From a virus, in the IMG/VR virus record IMGVR_UViG_3300032287_001415, positions 1-46,396 of that record: DNA of 46,396 bases; one strand, given 5' to 3'. Under the pieces are notes generated by a model, which had not been told where the DNA came from, did not search any database, and saw nothing but the letters and a program-made list of their open reading frames with translations. Below, in pieces: positions 34,098 to 41,227 of this stretch. The stretch's first letter is position 1; each line of letters begins with the position of its first letter. The position numbers and the translations under genes were made by a program.

Positions 34098-34527
34098 ATT
34101 AGACGAAGCCAAAGAACTCATCTATGAAAAATTGGATGAGATAGCTTCTATTAAATTAGAAGAGGTAAAGCCATTTGTTGTTGATGAGATGTTTGAAGAG
34201 ATTGAAGTTGACGAAGAAGTATTAGAAGAAGCAGCAAAGAAACGAAACCCAAATATCGTAAAGATGGGTAGAGTTCAAAAGATTCGTCGCCGTATTCGTC
34301 GTAACAAAAAAGGTAAAATCATCGTACAAAAAAATGTACGTAGATCAGCAATAAAAGGATATCGTTTGTCTGGCAATACAGTAAAGCGTATACCAGCAAC
34401 AACAAGATTACGTAAAGCACGTTTATTGAAACGTGCATGGAAAACAACAAGAAGAGCAAAACTTAGACGCACATTGTTAAAGAGAAAGATGTCAATGCGC
34501 CGTCGTAAATCTATGGGACTAAAATAA
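34066..34527 (+). CDS. Basic prohead-core-like protein
   Basis: A 153-residue protein. A TTG start at 34054 is possible, but ATG 34066 has TTGGAAAA at 5-11 nt and is preferred. The first ~35 residues (FVELILQNKLDEAKELIYEK, then IASIKLEEVKP) resemble the gp67-type core helix. They are followed by an acidic stretch (EEIEVDEEVLEEA) and then an extremely basic second half rich in Arg/Lys (RVQKIRRRIRRNKKGK ... RRRKSMGLK). This bipolar layout suggests a scaffold or internal head protein that binds DNA or the acidic core proteins. The acidic-basic junction could be a gp21 processing point. Function inferred. Confidence 0.7.
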   Translation: MNFVELILQNKLDEAKELIYEKLDEIASIKLEEVKPFVVDEMFEEIEVDEEVLEEAAKKRNPNIVKMGRVQKIRRRIRRNKKGKIIVQKNVRRSAIKGYRLSGNTVKRIPATTRLRKARLLKRAWKTTRRAKLRRTLLKRKMSMRRRKSMGLK

Positions 34528-34528
34528 A

Positions 34529-34891
34529 ATGCCATTTGAAATAACTAATAGTTTAAGAGGCACATCAGTCATTCGTGGTGTTGATGCGGGTACTTATACG
34601 ATCACACTGAATGATCTGAGGGCCAATGCAACAATTGAAGCGGTAAGTGCTGCCGACATCAAACGAATTATGTGGTCAACAAACGGAAGCATTACTGTTA
34701 TTAGAAACGGTGTACCGCAAGTTGCTTTACATACTGGTGGCGTTATGGACTTTGCAGACTTTGCTTATTCCCTTGCCAATAATAATAATCAAAGCATTGT
34801 GGTAACAATTACTACGGGCGGTTCATTCGTTATGGAAGTATCTAAAGTTGCGACATACAATGTTGATCCATACACAGGAGTAACTCTATAA
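34529..34891 (+). CDS. Small beta-rich protein before gp21
   Basis: A 120-residue protein beginning 1 nt after the basic core-like gene; its stop overlaps the gp21 start by 1 nt. The sequence (SLRGTSVIRGVDAGTYTITL, then DLRANATIEAVSAADIKRIM) is beta-rich without charge clusters. It ends VATYNVDPYTGVTL. It does not resemble the T4 core proteins. I suspect a virion structural protein, for example a head decoration, because it sits inside the head operon. I do not recognise a named family with certainty. Confidence 0.6.
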   Translation: MPFEITNSLRGTSVIRGVDAGTYTITLNDLRANATIEAVSAADIKRIMWSTNGSITVIRNGVPQVALHTGGVMDFADFAYSLANNNNQSIVVTITTGGSFVMEVSKVATYNVDPYTGVTL

Positions 34892-35541
34892 TGAAACTCA
34901 TCAAAGAACATATTGAAGCAGTAAGATATCTTACCGAGAAAACAGAAGACGGTAAAAAACACATGTTTATCGAAGGAATCTTTCTGGTCGGTGATGCGGT
35001 TAATCGTAACAATCGTATGTACAAAATGGATACTTTACGTAACGAAGTCGCACGATATACAAAAGACCTTATTGAATCAAATCGTGCGCTTGGAGAATTA
35101 GGACATCCTGATACACCATCACTTAATCTTGAACGTGTATCTCATAAGATTGTTAGTCTTAAAGAAGACGGAAATACTTTTGTAGGTAAAGCACTTATTA
35201 TGGAAACACCCTACGGTTTGATTGCAAAGAATCTTATTGAATCTGGCGTCAACCTTGGTGTTTCTTCACGTGCCCTTGGCTCAGTTGTCATGACTAAAGA
35301 GGGTTATAATCTGGTTCAAGATGATTTACGTCTTGCAACAGCGGCAGATATTGTTGCTGATCCTTCAGCTCCAGGGGCATTTGTACAGGGAATTATGGAA
35401 AACAAAGAGTGGATGTACGTTGAGGGTCGTTTCGTTGAGTCACATATTGACTACGCTAAAAAACAGATTCGTCAAGCATCTCGTAAAGAAGTTGAGTCTG
35501 TCGGACTTCAACTTTTTGAAAATTTTCTACGAAAACTTTAA
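34891..35541 (+). CDS. gp21: Prohead core protease gp21
   Basis: A 216-residue protein (T4 gp21 is 212). H72 in LGELGHPDTPSLNLERVSH and S126 in LGVSSRALGSV match the catalytic His and Ser of T4 gp21 (H85 and S140), with nearly identical spacing (54 versus 55 residues). The fold is the herpesvirus-type assembly protease. It cleaves core and capsid proteins after (L/I)xE sequences during head maturation. A late promoter for gp22-gp23 lies 4 nt after its stop. Highly confident. Confidence 0.95.
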   Translation: MKLIKEHIEAVRYLTEKTEDGKKHMFIEGIFLVGDAVNRNNRMYKMDTLRNEVARYTKDLIESNRALGELGHPDTPSLNLERVSHKIVSLKEDGNTFVGKALIMETPYGLIAKNLIESGVNLGVSSRALGSVVMTKEGYNLVQDDLRLATAADIVADPSAPGAFVQGIMENKEWMYVEGRFVESHIDYAKKQIRQASRKEVESVGLQLFENFLRKL

Positions 35542-35545
35542 AATT

Positions 35546-35553
35546 TATAAATA
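35546..35553 (+). promoter_or_regulatory. T4-type late promoter (TATAAATA) for scaffold and capsid
   Basis: Exact consensus, 22 nt before ATG 35576. ATAAGGAGATATTC follows as a strong ribosome-binding sequence. It is the nearest late motif upstream of gp23 as well; no separate motif is visible before gp23. Confidence 0.75.
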
Positions 35554-35575
35554 AGAAATCATAAGGAGATATTCA

Positions 35576-36874
35576 ATGGCAACAAACAAACTAATGGAAG
35601 CAGCGGCAGAAATTCTTGCATCAAGCAAGTCTTCAGCTCCTGGTATGCCAATGCCTAAGTTACAGCACAACACTCCAGGTAACTCTGGAACACCTGAAGA
35701 TTTAGGCGGTCCTACACCACAAAACAACAAAGCAACTGATGATTCCAACAAGGTGTCAAACAAAGCTAGTGCTAAGAGTGCTTCTGCACCTACCACTAAG
35801 CCTTCCGATGCATCACCAGACACTCAGAACCGTGTTGGTAAAAACAGTATGCATGAAGAAGAAGATCGTGAAGATGAAGATCAAGATCAACTTGATGAAG
35901 TTTCTATGAAATTGGCAAGCAAAGTTTATAGAACAAGATTGGATAATGCTGAAGCACATGATAAGGGTGGTCGTTCTGGTGCCGATAAACAATATACAAA
36001 AAGTGGTGAACATAAAGCCGGTATATCACAAAAAGCAATTGCTAAAAAACCGGGCGGTGAAACAAGATTGAATAGAATTCATAGTGTACATTATAATGAT
36101 GTTCAATATGAAGATGATTCATTGGTTGAAGAACTCAGAAATCAAATGCATGATGATATGCAAGCATTGTTTTCTGATGATGAAACAATCTCTGAAGATT
36201 TCAAAATTAAAGCTGCAACTATTTTTGAAGCGCGTGTCTTTGACCGTGTTGCTCAAATCCAAGAACAGATTGAAGAAGAATATGCTGGTCAGTTAGTTGA
36301 AGCTGTTGAAGTAATCAAAGCAGAACTAACAGAAAAAGTTGATGACTACCTCAACTATGTTGTTGAGCAGTGGATGGATGATAATGAAATCGCGGTTGAA
36401 AGCGGTCTCCGTTCTGAAATCACAGAAGACTTTATCGCAGGCTTGCGTAATCTGTTTGCTGAAAACTACATTAATGTTCCAGAAGACAAAGTTGACCTCG
36501 TAGAAGAACTTGCTTCTAAGGTTGAAGAACTGGAAGAAAAATTAAACGAAGAAATTGAAACTAACATTCAGTATAAGAAACAACTTACTGAAGCAGTTAA
36601 AGTACAACTAGTAAATGAAGTTTGCGAAGGTCTCACAGCAACTCAAGTTGAAAAGATCAAATCACTCGCAGAGAGTGTTGAATTCTCCACAGAGGAAGAG
36701 TTCGTAGAGAAACTTGAAACAATTCGTGAGAATTACTTTCCATCAGGCATGAAAAAAGCCAATGCAGCACAACTTCACGAAACAGTTGATGACACAGATG
36801 GTAACGATAAGAAGGTCTCTTCAGATCCTTATGTTGCATCAGTCATGCAAGCAATTTCTAAAACAAAAATCTAA
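35576..36874 (+). CDS. gp22: Prohead scaffold protein gp22 with long N-terminal insert
   Basis: A 432-residue protein, much longer than T4 gp22 (269). The C-terminal ~250 residues are acidic helical scaffold (FKIKAATIFEARVFDRVAQI, then YLNYVVEQWMDDNEIAVESG and a coiled coil KVEELEEKLNEEIETNIQYK), typical of gp22, ending PYVASVMQAISKTKI. Residues ~20-90 are Pro/Ser/Asn-rich and disordered. Residues ~108-160 are an inserted element (LDEVSMKLASKVYRTRLDNA, then SGADKQYTKSGEHKAGISQK) resembling a short peptide module seen in other phage head proteins. It is the scaffold main component, degraded by gp21. Confidence 0.9.
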   Translation: MATNKLMEAAAEILASSKSSAPGMPMPKLQHNTPGNSGTPEDLGGPTPQNNKATDDSNKVSNKASAKSASAPTTKPSDASPDTQNRVGKNSMHEEEDREDEDQDQLDEVSMKLASKVYRTRLDNAEAHDKGGRSGADKQYTKSGEHKAGISQKAIAKKPGGETRLNRIHSVHYNDVQYEDDSLVEELRNQMHDDMQALFSDDETISEDFKIKAATIFEARVFDRVAQIQEQIEEEYAGQLVEAVEVIKAELTEKVDDYLNYVVEQWMDDNEIAVESGLRSEITEDFIAGLRNLFAENYINVPEDKVDLVEELASKVEELEEKLNEEIETNIQYKKQLTEAVKVQLVNEVCEGLTATQVEKIKSLAESVEFSTEEEFVEKLETIRENYFPSGMKKANAAQLHETVDDTDGNDKKVSSDPYVASVMQAISKTKI

Positions 36875-36897
36875 TAATAAACTAAGGAGATACAAAG

Positions 36898-38241
36898 ATG
36901 TATTTGTCTGAAAATCTACAAAACAAATGGGAAGGCGTCCTGGACCACCCAGACCTCCCAAAAATTGCTGATCCATACCGTAAAGCGGTTACAGCAGTTA
37001 TCCTGGAAAACCAGGCTACAGAAATGATCAAAGAATCTGGTATGCTGCAAGAAACAGGTTCACCAACAAACTTTGCTGGTACAGGCGGTTTTGGTGGTGG
37101 TGCTGCTGCTGCAGGCCCAGTTGCTGGTTTTGATCCAATTCTTATCAGCTTAGTTCGTCGTTCACTTCCTAACTTGATTGCATACGATGTTTGCGGCGTT
37201 CAGCCAATGACAGGTCCTACAGGCCTTATCTTTGCAATGCGTACACGTTACGCTGGTCAAAACGGTACAGAAGCATTCTACAACGAAGCTAACACAGCAT
37301 TCTCTGGTGCTAACGGCGCAATCGTTGCATCTTCAATGACAATCGCTGGTAACACAACAGATTATCTGTTTACTGGTAACGCTGCTCCTACAGGCGCAAT
37401 GACTACTGGTTCTGCTGAAGCATTGGGCGACGGCGCTGCTGGTAATACATTCCAAGAAATGGCATTCTCAATTGAGAAAGTTACTGTTACAGCACGTACA
37501 CGTGCATTGAAAGCAGAATACTCAATGGAACTTGCACAAGACTTGAAAGCAGTTCATGGTCTTGACGCAGAAACAGAATTGGCTAACATTCTGTCCGCAG
37601 AAATTCTTGCTGAAATCAACCGTGAAGTTATCCGTACAATCTACAAGATTGCTAAACCAGGTTGCCAAGCAGGTACGACAACACGTGGTGCATTCAACCT
37701 AGACACAGACTCAAACGGTCGTTGGATGGTTGAAAAGATCAAAGGTCTTGCATTCCAGATTGAACGTGAAGCAAATCAAATCGCTAAGACAACTCGTCGT
37801 GGTAAAGGTAACATCGTTATCTGTTCTTCAGACGTAGCTTCTGCTCTTGCGATGTCAGGTATTCTTGACTACAACTCAGCACTTGCTGGTCAAGTATCAT
37901 TGACAGTTGATGACACTGGCAATACTTTTGCTGGTACAATCTTCGGTCGTATCAAAGTTTACATTGATCCATATTTCCCAACAGGCTCAACATCTGAGTT
38001 TGCGGTTGTAGGTTACAAGGGTACTAACGCATACGATGCTGGTATGTTCTACTGCCCATACGTTCCTCTACAAATGGTTCGTGCAGTTGATACAGGTACA
38101 TTCCAGCCAAAGATTGGCTTCAAGACTCGTTACGGTCTAGTTGCTAACCCATTTGCTGAAGGCACTGACCAAGGTTTAGGCGCTCTTACAACACAGAGCA
38201 ACAACTACTATCGCGGATTTAGAATTGCGAACCTGATGTGA
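36898..38241 (+). CDS. gp23: Major capsid protein gp23
   Basis: A 447-residue protein (T4 gp23 is 521) behind TAAGGAGATAC. After the N-terminal propeptide (LQNKWEGVLDHPDLPKIADP, YRKAVTAVILENQ) come FDPILISLVRRSLPNLIAYD and VCGVQPMTGPTGLIFAMRTR, the classical T4-type capsid region. RALKAEYSMELAQDLKAVHG and KTRYGLVANPF also match. A likely gp21 cleavage site is LQE, after E52 (context GMLQE then TGSPTN), giving a propeptide shorter than the 65 residues of T4. It forms the hexamers of the head. A strong terminator follows. Confidence 0.97.
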   Translation: MYLSENLQNKWEGVLDHPDLPKIADPYRKAVTAVILENQATEMIKESGMLQETGSPTNFAGTGGFGGGAAAAGPVAGFDPILISLVRRSLPNLIAYDVCGVQPMTGPTGLIFAMRTRYAGQNGTEAFYNEANTAFSGANGAIVASSMTIAGNTTDYLFTGNAAPTGAMTTGSAEALGDGAAGNTFQEMAFSIEKVTVTARTRALKAEYSMELAQDLKAVHGLDAETELANILSAEILAEINREVIRTIYKIAKPGCQAGTTTRGAFNLDTDSNGRWMVEKIKGLAFQIEREANQIAKTTRRGKGNIVICSSDVASALAMSGILDYNSALAGQVSLTVDDTGNTFAGTIFGRIKVYIDPYFPTGSTSEFAVVGYKGTNAYDAGMFYCPYVPLQMVRAVDTGTFQPKIGFKTRYGLVANPFAEGTDQGLGALTTQSNNYYRGFRIANLM

Positions 38242-38280
38242 GTTAGAACCACTAACTTTATAATAACTATAAAGTGGATT

Positions 38281-38309
38281 GAGGGAGAAGAAATTCTCCC
38301 TCTTTTTTT
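38281..38309 (+). terminator. Rho-independent terminator after gp23
   Basis: Nine-base-pair stem GAGGGAGAA / TTCTCCCTC with loop GAAA, then seven T's (38303-38309). A weaker AT-rich inverted repeat (CTTTATA/TATAAAG within 38252-38278) precedes it. It ends the gp22-gp23 transcript. Confidence 0.95.
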
Positions 38310-38313
38310 GTCT

Positions 38314-38321
38314 TATAAATA
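38314..38321 (+). promoter_or_regulatory. Late promoter (TATAAATA) predicting a leaderless message
   Basis: Exact T4 late consensus 5 nt after the gp23 terminator and only 5 nt before ATG 38327. The usual start distance places +1 on the A of the ATG, and no ribosome-binding sequence is present. Confidence 0.7.
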
Positions 38322-38326
38322 CACAT

Positions 38327-38866
38327 ATGACAGCACTCAACAGAAACCCAATAAATCCAAATTCAATTCAACCTAACAAGTTTACGTTGAATTTTCCACG
38401 TGCGCCGAATCTACAATATTTTTCTCAAACAATTTCTTTACCTGGTATCTCTACATCAGAGATTCCGGTGTATAACCCATTTGTTGAGTTATATGCGCCT
38501 GGTGAGAAAACAATTTATGATGTACTAAACATTACATTTATTGTTGATGCTGAAATGTTAGCTTGGTTAGAAGTTCATAATTGGCTTCGTGCAATGACTT
38601 TTCCAACCGAATACGCAGAGTATCAAAATTTAGGTAAACTTTCTCAGTTTACCACAACACAAGCATCACCGACACCACAATATGCAGATGGTTCTGTAAC
38701 ACTTCTTTCTGCATCAAATAAACCATACTATCGATTTAACTTCAAAGATTTATTTCCTATTTCAATTTCTGGTTTTATTGTATCTTCCACTGATACTCCA
38801 GAATCAATTGTCACAGCAGATGCAACTTTCAGATTTACCTATTATGATGTAGAAAAATTATTTTAA
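38327..38866 (+). CDS. Tail-tube-like structural protein (gp19-related fold)
   Basis: A 179-residue protein. An in-frame TTG at 38279 lies within the terminator hairpin and is rejected; ATG 38327 gives MTALNRNPINPNSIQPNKF. The pattern (FTLNFPRAPNLQYFSQTISL then PGISTSEIPVYNPFVELYAP, DVLNITFIVDAEMLAWLEVH and a final DATFRFTYYDVEKLF) follows the strand order of tail-tube proteins such as gp19: ligand region, mid-strand and C-terminal F.YY strand. It is probably a tube initiator, tube-end or baseplate hub component. Marine T4-like phages often carry such a gene near gp23 (gp3 position). Specific role uncertain. Confidence 0.65.
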   Translation: MTALNRNPINPNSIQPNKFTLNFPRAPNLQYFSQTISLPGISTSEIPVYNPFVELYAPGEKTIYDVLNITFIVDAEMLAWLEVHNWLRAMTFPTEYAEYQNLGKLSQFTTTQASPTPQYADGSVTLLSASNKPYYRFNFKDLFPISISGFIVSSTDTPESIVTADATFRFTYYDVEKLF

Positions 38867-38869
38867 ATG

Positions 38870-38878
38870 TGATATACT
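38870..38878 (+). promoter_or_regulatory. Extended -10 (sigma70-type) promoter before uvsY
   Basis: TGATATACT is an extended -10 (TGn + TATACT) just after the tube-like gene stop. No good -35 hexamer is visible, as is common with extended -10 promoters. Initiation near 38885 would place GGAGGT (38887-38892) in a very short leader before ATG 38898. It differs from the late motifs, so uvsY/uvsW are probably early or middle genes. Confidence 0.45.
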
Positions 38879-38897
38879 CCTAATACGGAGGTAGACT

Positions 38898-39332
38898 ATG
38901 AGCAAACTTGACGAACTATTACAAATGTGGGCAACGGATTCTATTATTGATAGAACCGAACCAGGTAAAGCACTGATTGATATCCCAAAGCTTCATTCGA
39001 AGTATCTAAACATTCTTTCTTCACATAGGCTATTAGCTAAAGAAGCGGAATTTCAATACAATAAATGGCGTAAACTGAAGTGGGAATATTACACTGGTAA
39101 ACTTGACAGTGAAGAATTGAAACAGCGTGGTTGGGATCCATTTCCTTACACCATCAAATCAGAGATCAATACATACTTAGAAGCAGATGAAGATATCAAT
39201 AAGTATCTTGCTCGGAAACTGTTACATGAAGAAACTGTGGAAGTATGCCAAGCAATTCTAAAAGAACTGAACAATAGAACATGGGAGCTCCGATCATTTA
39301 TTGATTGGGAGAAATTTATTCAAGGTGTTTGA
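38898..39332 (+). CDS. uvsY: Recombination mediator UvsY
   Basis: A 144-residue protein (T4 UvsY is 137) with GGAGGT 5 nt before ATG 38898. KLDELLQMWATDSIIDRTEP and LHSKYLNILSSHRLLAKEAE, then YNKWRKLKWEYYTGKLDSEE are the conserved core of UvsY, which loads UvsX recombinase onto gp32-coated single-stranded DNA. The C-terminal helix (QAILKELNNRTWELRSFIDW) fits the hexamer-forming part. It overlaps uvsW by 8 nt if the GTG start is used. UvsX and gp32 are not in this window. Confidence 0.93.
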   Translation: MSKLDELLQMWATDSIIDRTEPGKALIDIPKLHSKYLNILSSHRLLAKEAEFQYNKWRKLKWEYYTGKLDSEELKQRGWDPFPYTIKSEINTYLEADEDINKYLARKLLHEETVEVCQAILKELNNRTWELRSFIDWEKFIQGV

Positions 39333-40806
39333 TTTAATTTTACGAAAGCAAAACGAAGCGTTCATAAGAATTGATTGTGAGAAGAGTGTTGCTTATGAAC
39401 TCTCTTCTTACTTTGAATTCTTTGTTCCTGGCTATCAGTTCATGCCTGCATTTAAGAATCGTCTTTGGGATGGTAAGGTAAGACTTTTTGATTTGCGTTC
39501 GCATACAATCTATTCTGGATTGTTACCATACATTGAGAAGTTTTGTAAAGAAAGAGAATATAAGTTTGATGTTGATTCAGCAATCACTGCAACAGAGAAC
39601 TTTTCAGCAGTAGAAGCTAAAGAGTTTATAGATCGTCTTGAACTGCACAAAACCATTATAACAGAGGGTGCAAGAGACTATCAAGTAAAAGCATTCATTT
39701 CTGCCGTTAGAAATAGAAGAATGTTGTTATTATCACCGACTGGTTCAGGTAAGTCACTGATTCTGTATCTCATCTTGAGATATGTACAGCATAAGAAACA
39801 CAAAAAAGGTCTATTGATTGTTCCGACAACATCACTTGTAGAACAGATGTATTCCGATTTTTCTTCTTATGGTTACGATTCAGAGAAGTATTGCCATCGT
39901 CAATATTCTGGTAAAGACAAGAACACAGATAAGTTTCTTACGATCACCACATGGCAATCAATCTATAAAAATCCACCAGAATACTTTGAACAGTTTGACT
40001 TTGTATTTGGTGATGAAGCACACCAATTCAAAGCAAAGTCTCTGACTACTATCATGTCTGGATTGAAGAATGCATCTTATAGAATTGGATGCACAGGTAC
40101 AATTGATGATACGCAAACACACAAACTTGTGCTAGAAGGATTGTTTGGACCAGTTTATCAGTCAACAACAACTGCTAAACTTATTGAAGATAAGATGTTA
40201 GCTGATTTTAGAATCAAGTGTTTGATACTCAAATACTCTGAAGATATCTGCAAACAATCACGTGGATGGGACTATCAAAAAGAAATAGAATACATAGTAA
40301 GTAGTAAAGCACGAAATGAATTCATACGCAATCTTGTAGTATCACTAGAAGGTAATACACTTGTTTTGTTCAATCTTGTAGAGAAGCATGGTAAACAATT
40401 ATATAAAATTATTAAAGAAAAAGCTGATAATCGCCATGTTTTCTTTGTGTATGGTGGAACAGATGTTGAAGTCCGCGAACAAGTTCGTGAAATTACAGAA
40501 AAGCAAAGTGATGCAATCATCGTCGCTTCTTACGGCACTTTTAGTACCGGTGTCAATATACGGAATTTGCATAATGTCGTATTTGCTTCTCCGAGCAAAT
40601 CCCGGGTAAGAAACTTACAGTCAATCGGTAGAGGCTTACGTATCGGAGACAACAAAAAAGAAGCGGTACTCTTTGATATAGCAGACGATTTTCGTGTAGG
40701 TAAACATGTGAATTTTACATTGAAACATTTTGCATCCCGTGTTACAATATATGATGAAGAGAAGTTCAAATATAAATTCTACAACATAGAGGTCAAAAAT
40801 GCATAA
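39325..40806 (+). CDS. uvsW: Recombination helicase UvsW
   Basis: A 493-residue superfamily 2 helicase (T4 UvsW is ~503). An upstream TTG at 39301 is possible; GTG 39325 is preferred because it gives the family start (FDLILRKQNEAFIRIDCEK) and a short overlap with uvsY. The N-terminal domain has PAFKNRLWDGKVRLFD. Walker A is SPTGSGKS (137-144), motif II DEAH (230-233), motif III CTGT (256-259), motif VI QSIGRGLR (432-439). It unwinds R-loops and recombination intermediates, helping the switch from origin-dependent to recombination-dependent replication. The stop overlaps the next gene by 8 nt. Confidence 0.95.
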   Translation: MFDLILRKQNEAFIRIDCEKSVAYELSSYFEFFVPGYQFMPAFKNRLWDGKVRLFDLRSHTIYSGLLPYIEKFCKEREYKFDVDSAITATENFSAVEAKEFIDRLELHKTIITEGARDYQVKAFISAVRNRRMLLLSPTGSGKSLILYLILRYVQHKKHKKGLLIVPTTSLVEQMYSDFSSYGYDSEKYCHRQYSGKDKNTDKFLTITTWQSIYKNPPEYFEQFDFVFGDEAHQFKAKSLTTIMSGLKNASYRIGCTGTIDDTQTHKLVLEGLFGPVYQSTTTAKLIEDKMLADFRIKCLILKYSEDICKQSRGWDYQKEIEYIVSSKARNEFIRNLVVSLEGNTLVLFNLVEKHGKQLYKIIKEKADNRHVFFVYGGTDVEVREQVREITEKQSDAIIVASYGTFSTGVNIRNLHNVVFASPSKSRVRNLQSIGRGLRIGDNKKEAVLFDIADDFRVGKHVNFTLKHFASRVTIYDEEKFKYKFYNIEVKNA

Positions 40807-41212
40807 CATAAAACTAATAAGAATGCAAACTGGCGAAGATATTGTGGCTTCTATGCATGAGGAAGAAAATTCTGATATGATTCAATTGATTGATCCTATG
40901 CGTTTAGTGTTCCGTAGAATGCCCACAGGTCAAACTGTAATGATGATGATGCCCTGGTTGCCGGTTGAACTTATCAAAGAAAATTCTGCACATGTTTATT
41001 CAACGGATATCATTACGATTGTTGAACCCAAAGAATCAATGATTCGATACTACGACAAAATTGTAGAGAAAGTCACTGAAGACATGTTGGATGCTGATAA
41101 CAAGTTAGATCAATTGTTAGAAGAACAAGAAGACGATGAAGATAGTGAAGAAGAGATTTATCAAGAAATTCTTCAACAAGTTCAGGAAGTAAAAAACAAA
41201 AAACTGCATTAA
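40799..41212 (+). CDS. Small conserved protein, LSm-like N-terminus, acidic tail
   Basis: A 137-residue protein overlapping uvsW by 8 nt, so probably translated with it. Residues 1-85 are beta-rich (IKLIRMQTGEDIVASMHEEE, MIQLIDPMRLVFRRMPTG, then IITIVEPKESMIRYYDK) and reminiscent of LSm-like folds, where an L..G..V/I pattern is typical. The last ~40 residues are strongly acidic (LLEEQEDDEDSEEEIYQEIL). Similar proteins accompany uvsW in marine T4-like phages. No function is known to me; RNA or protein binding is a guess from the fold impression. Confidence 0.6.
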   Translation: MHNIKLIRMQTGEDIVASMHEEENSDMIQLIDPMRLVFRRMPTGQTVMMMMPWLPVELIKENSAHVYSTDIITIVEPKESMIRYYDKIVEKVTEDMLDADNKLDQLLEEQEDDEDSEEEIYQEILQQVQEVKNKKLH

Positions 41213-41227
41213 AAGGATTATTTTGTT

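Noticed and set aside
38279-38326. In-frame TTG start extending the tube-like protein by 16 residues
   Set aside because: It lies inside the terminator hairpin and upstream of the late promoter; ATG 38327 gives a sensible protein start.
39301-39324. TTG start extending UvsW by eight residues
   Set aside because: UvsW proteins start near the FDLILRKQN-type strand, and the GTG at 39325 gives the short overlap typical of this genome. The point is not fully settled because the ribosome-binding sequence is weak.
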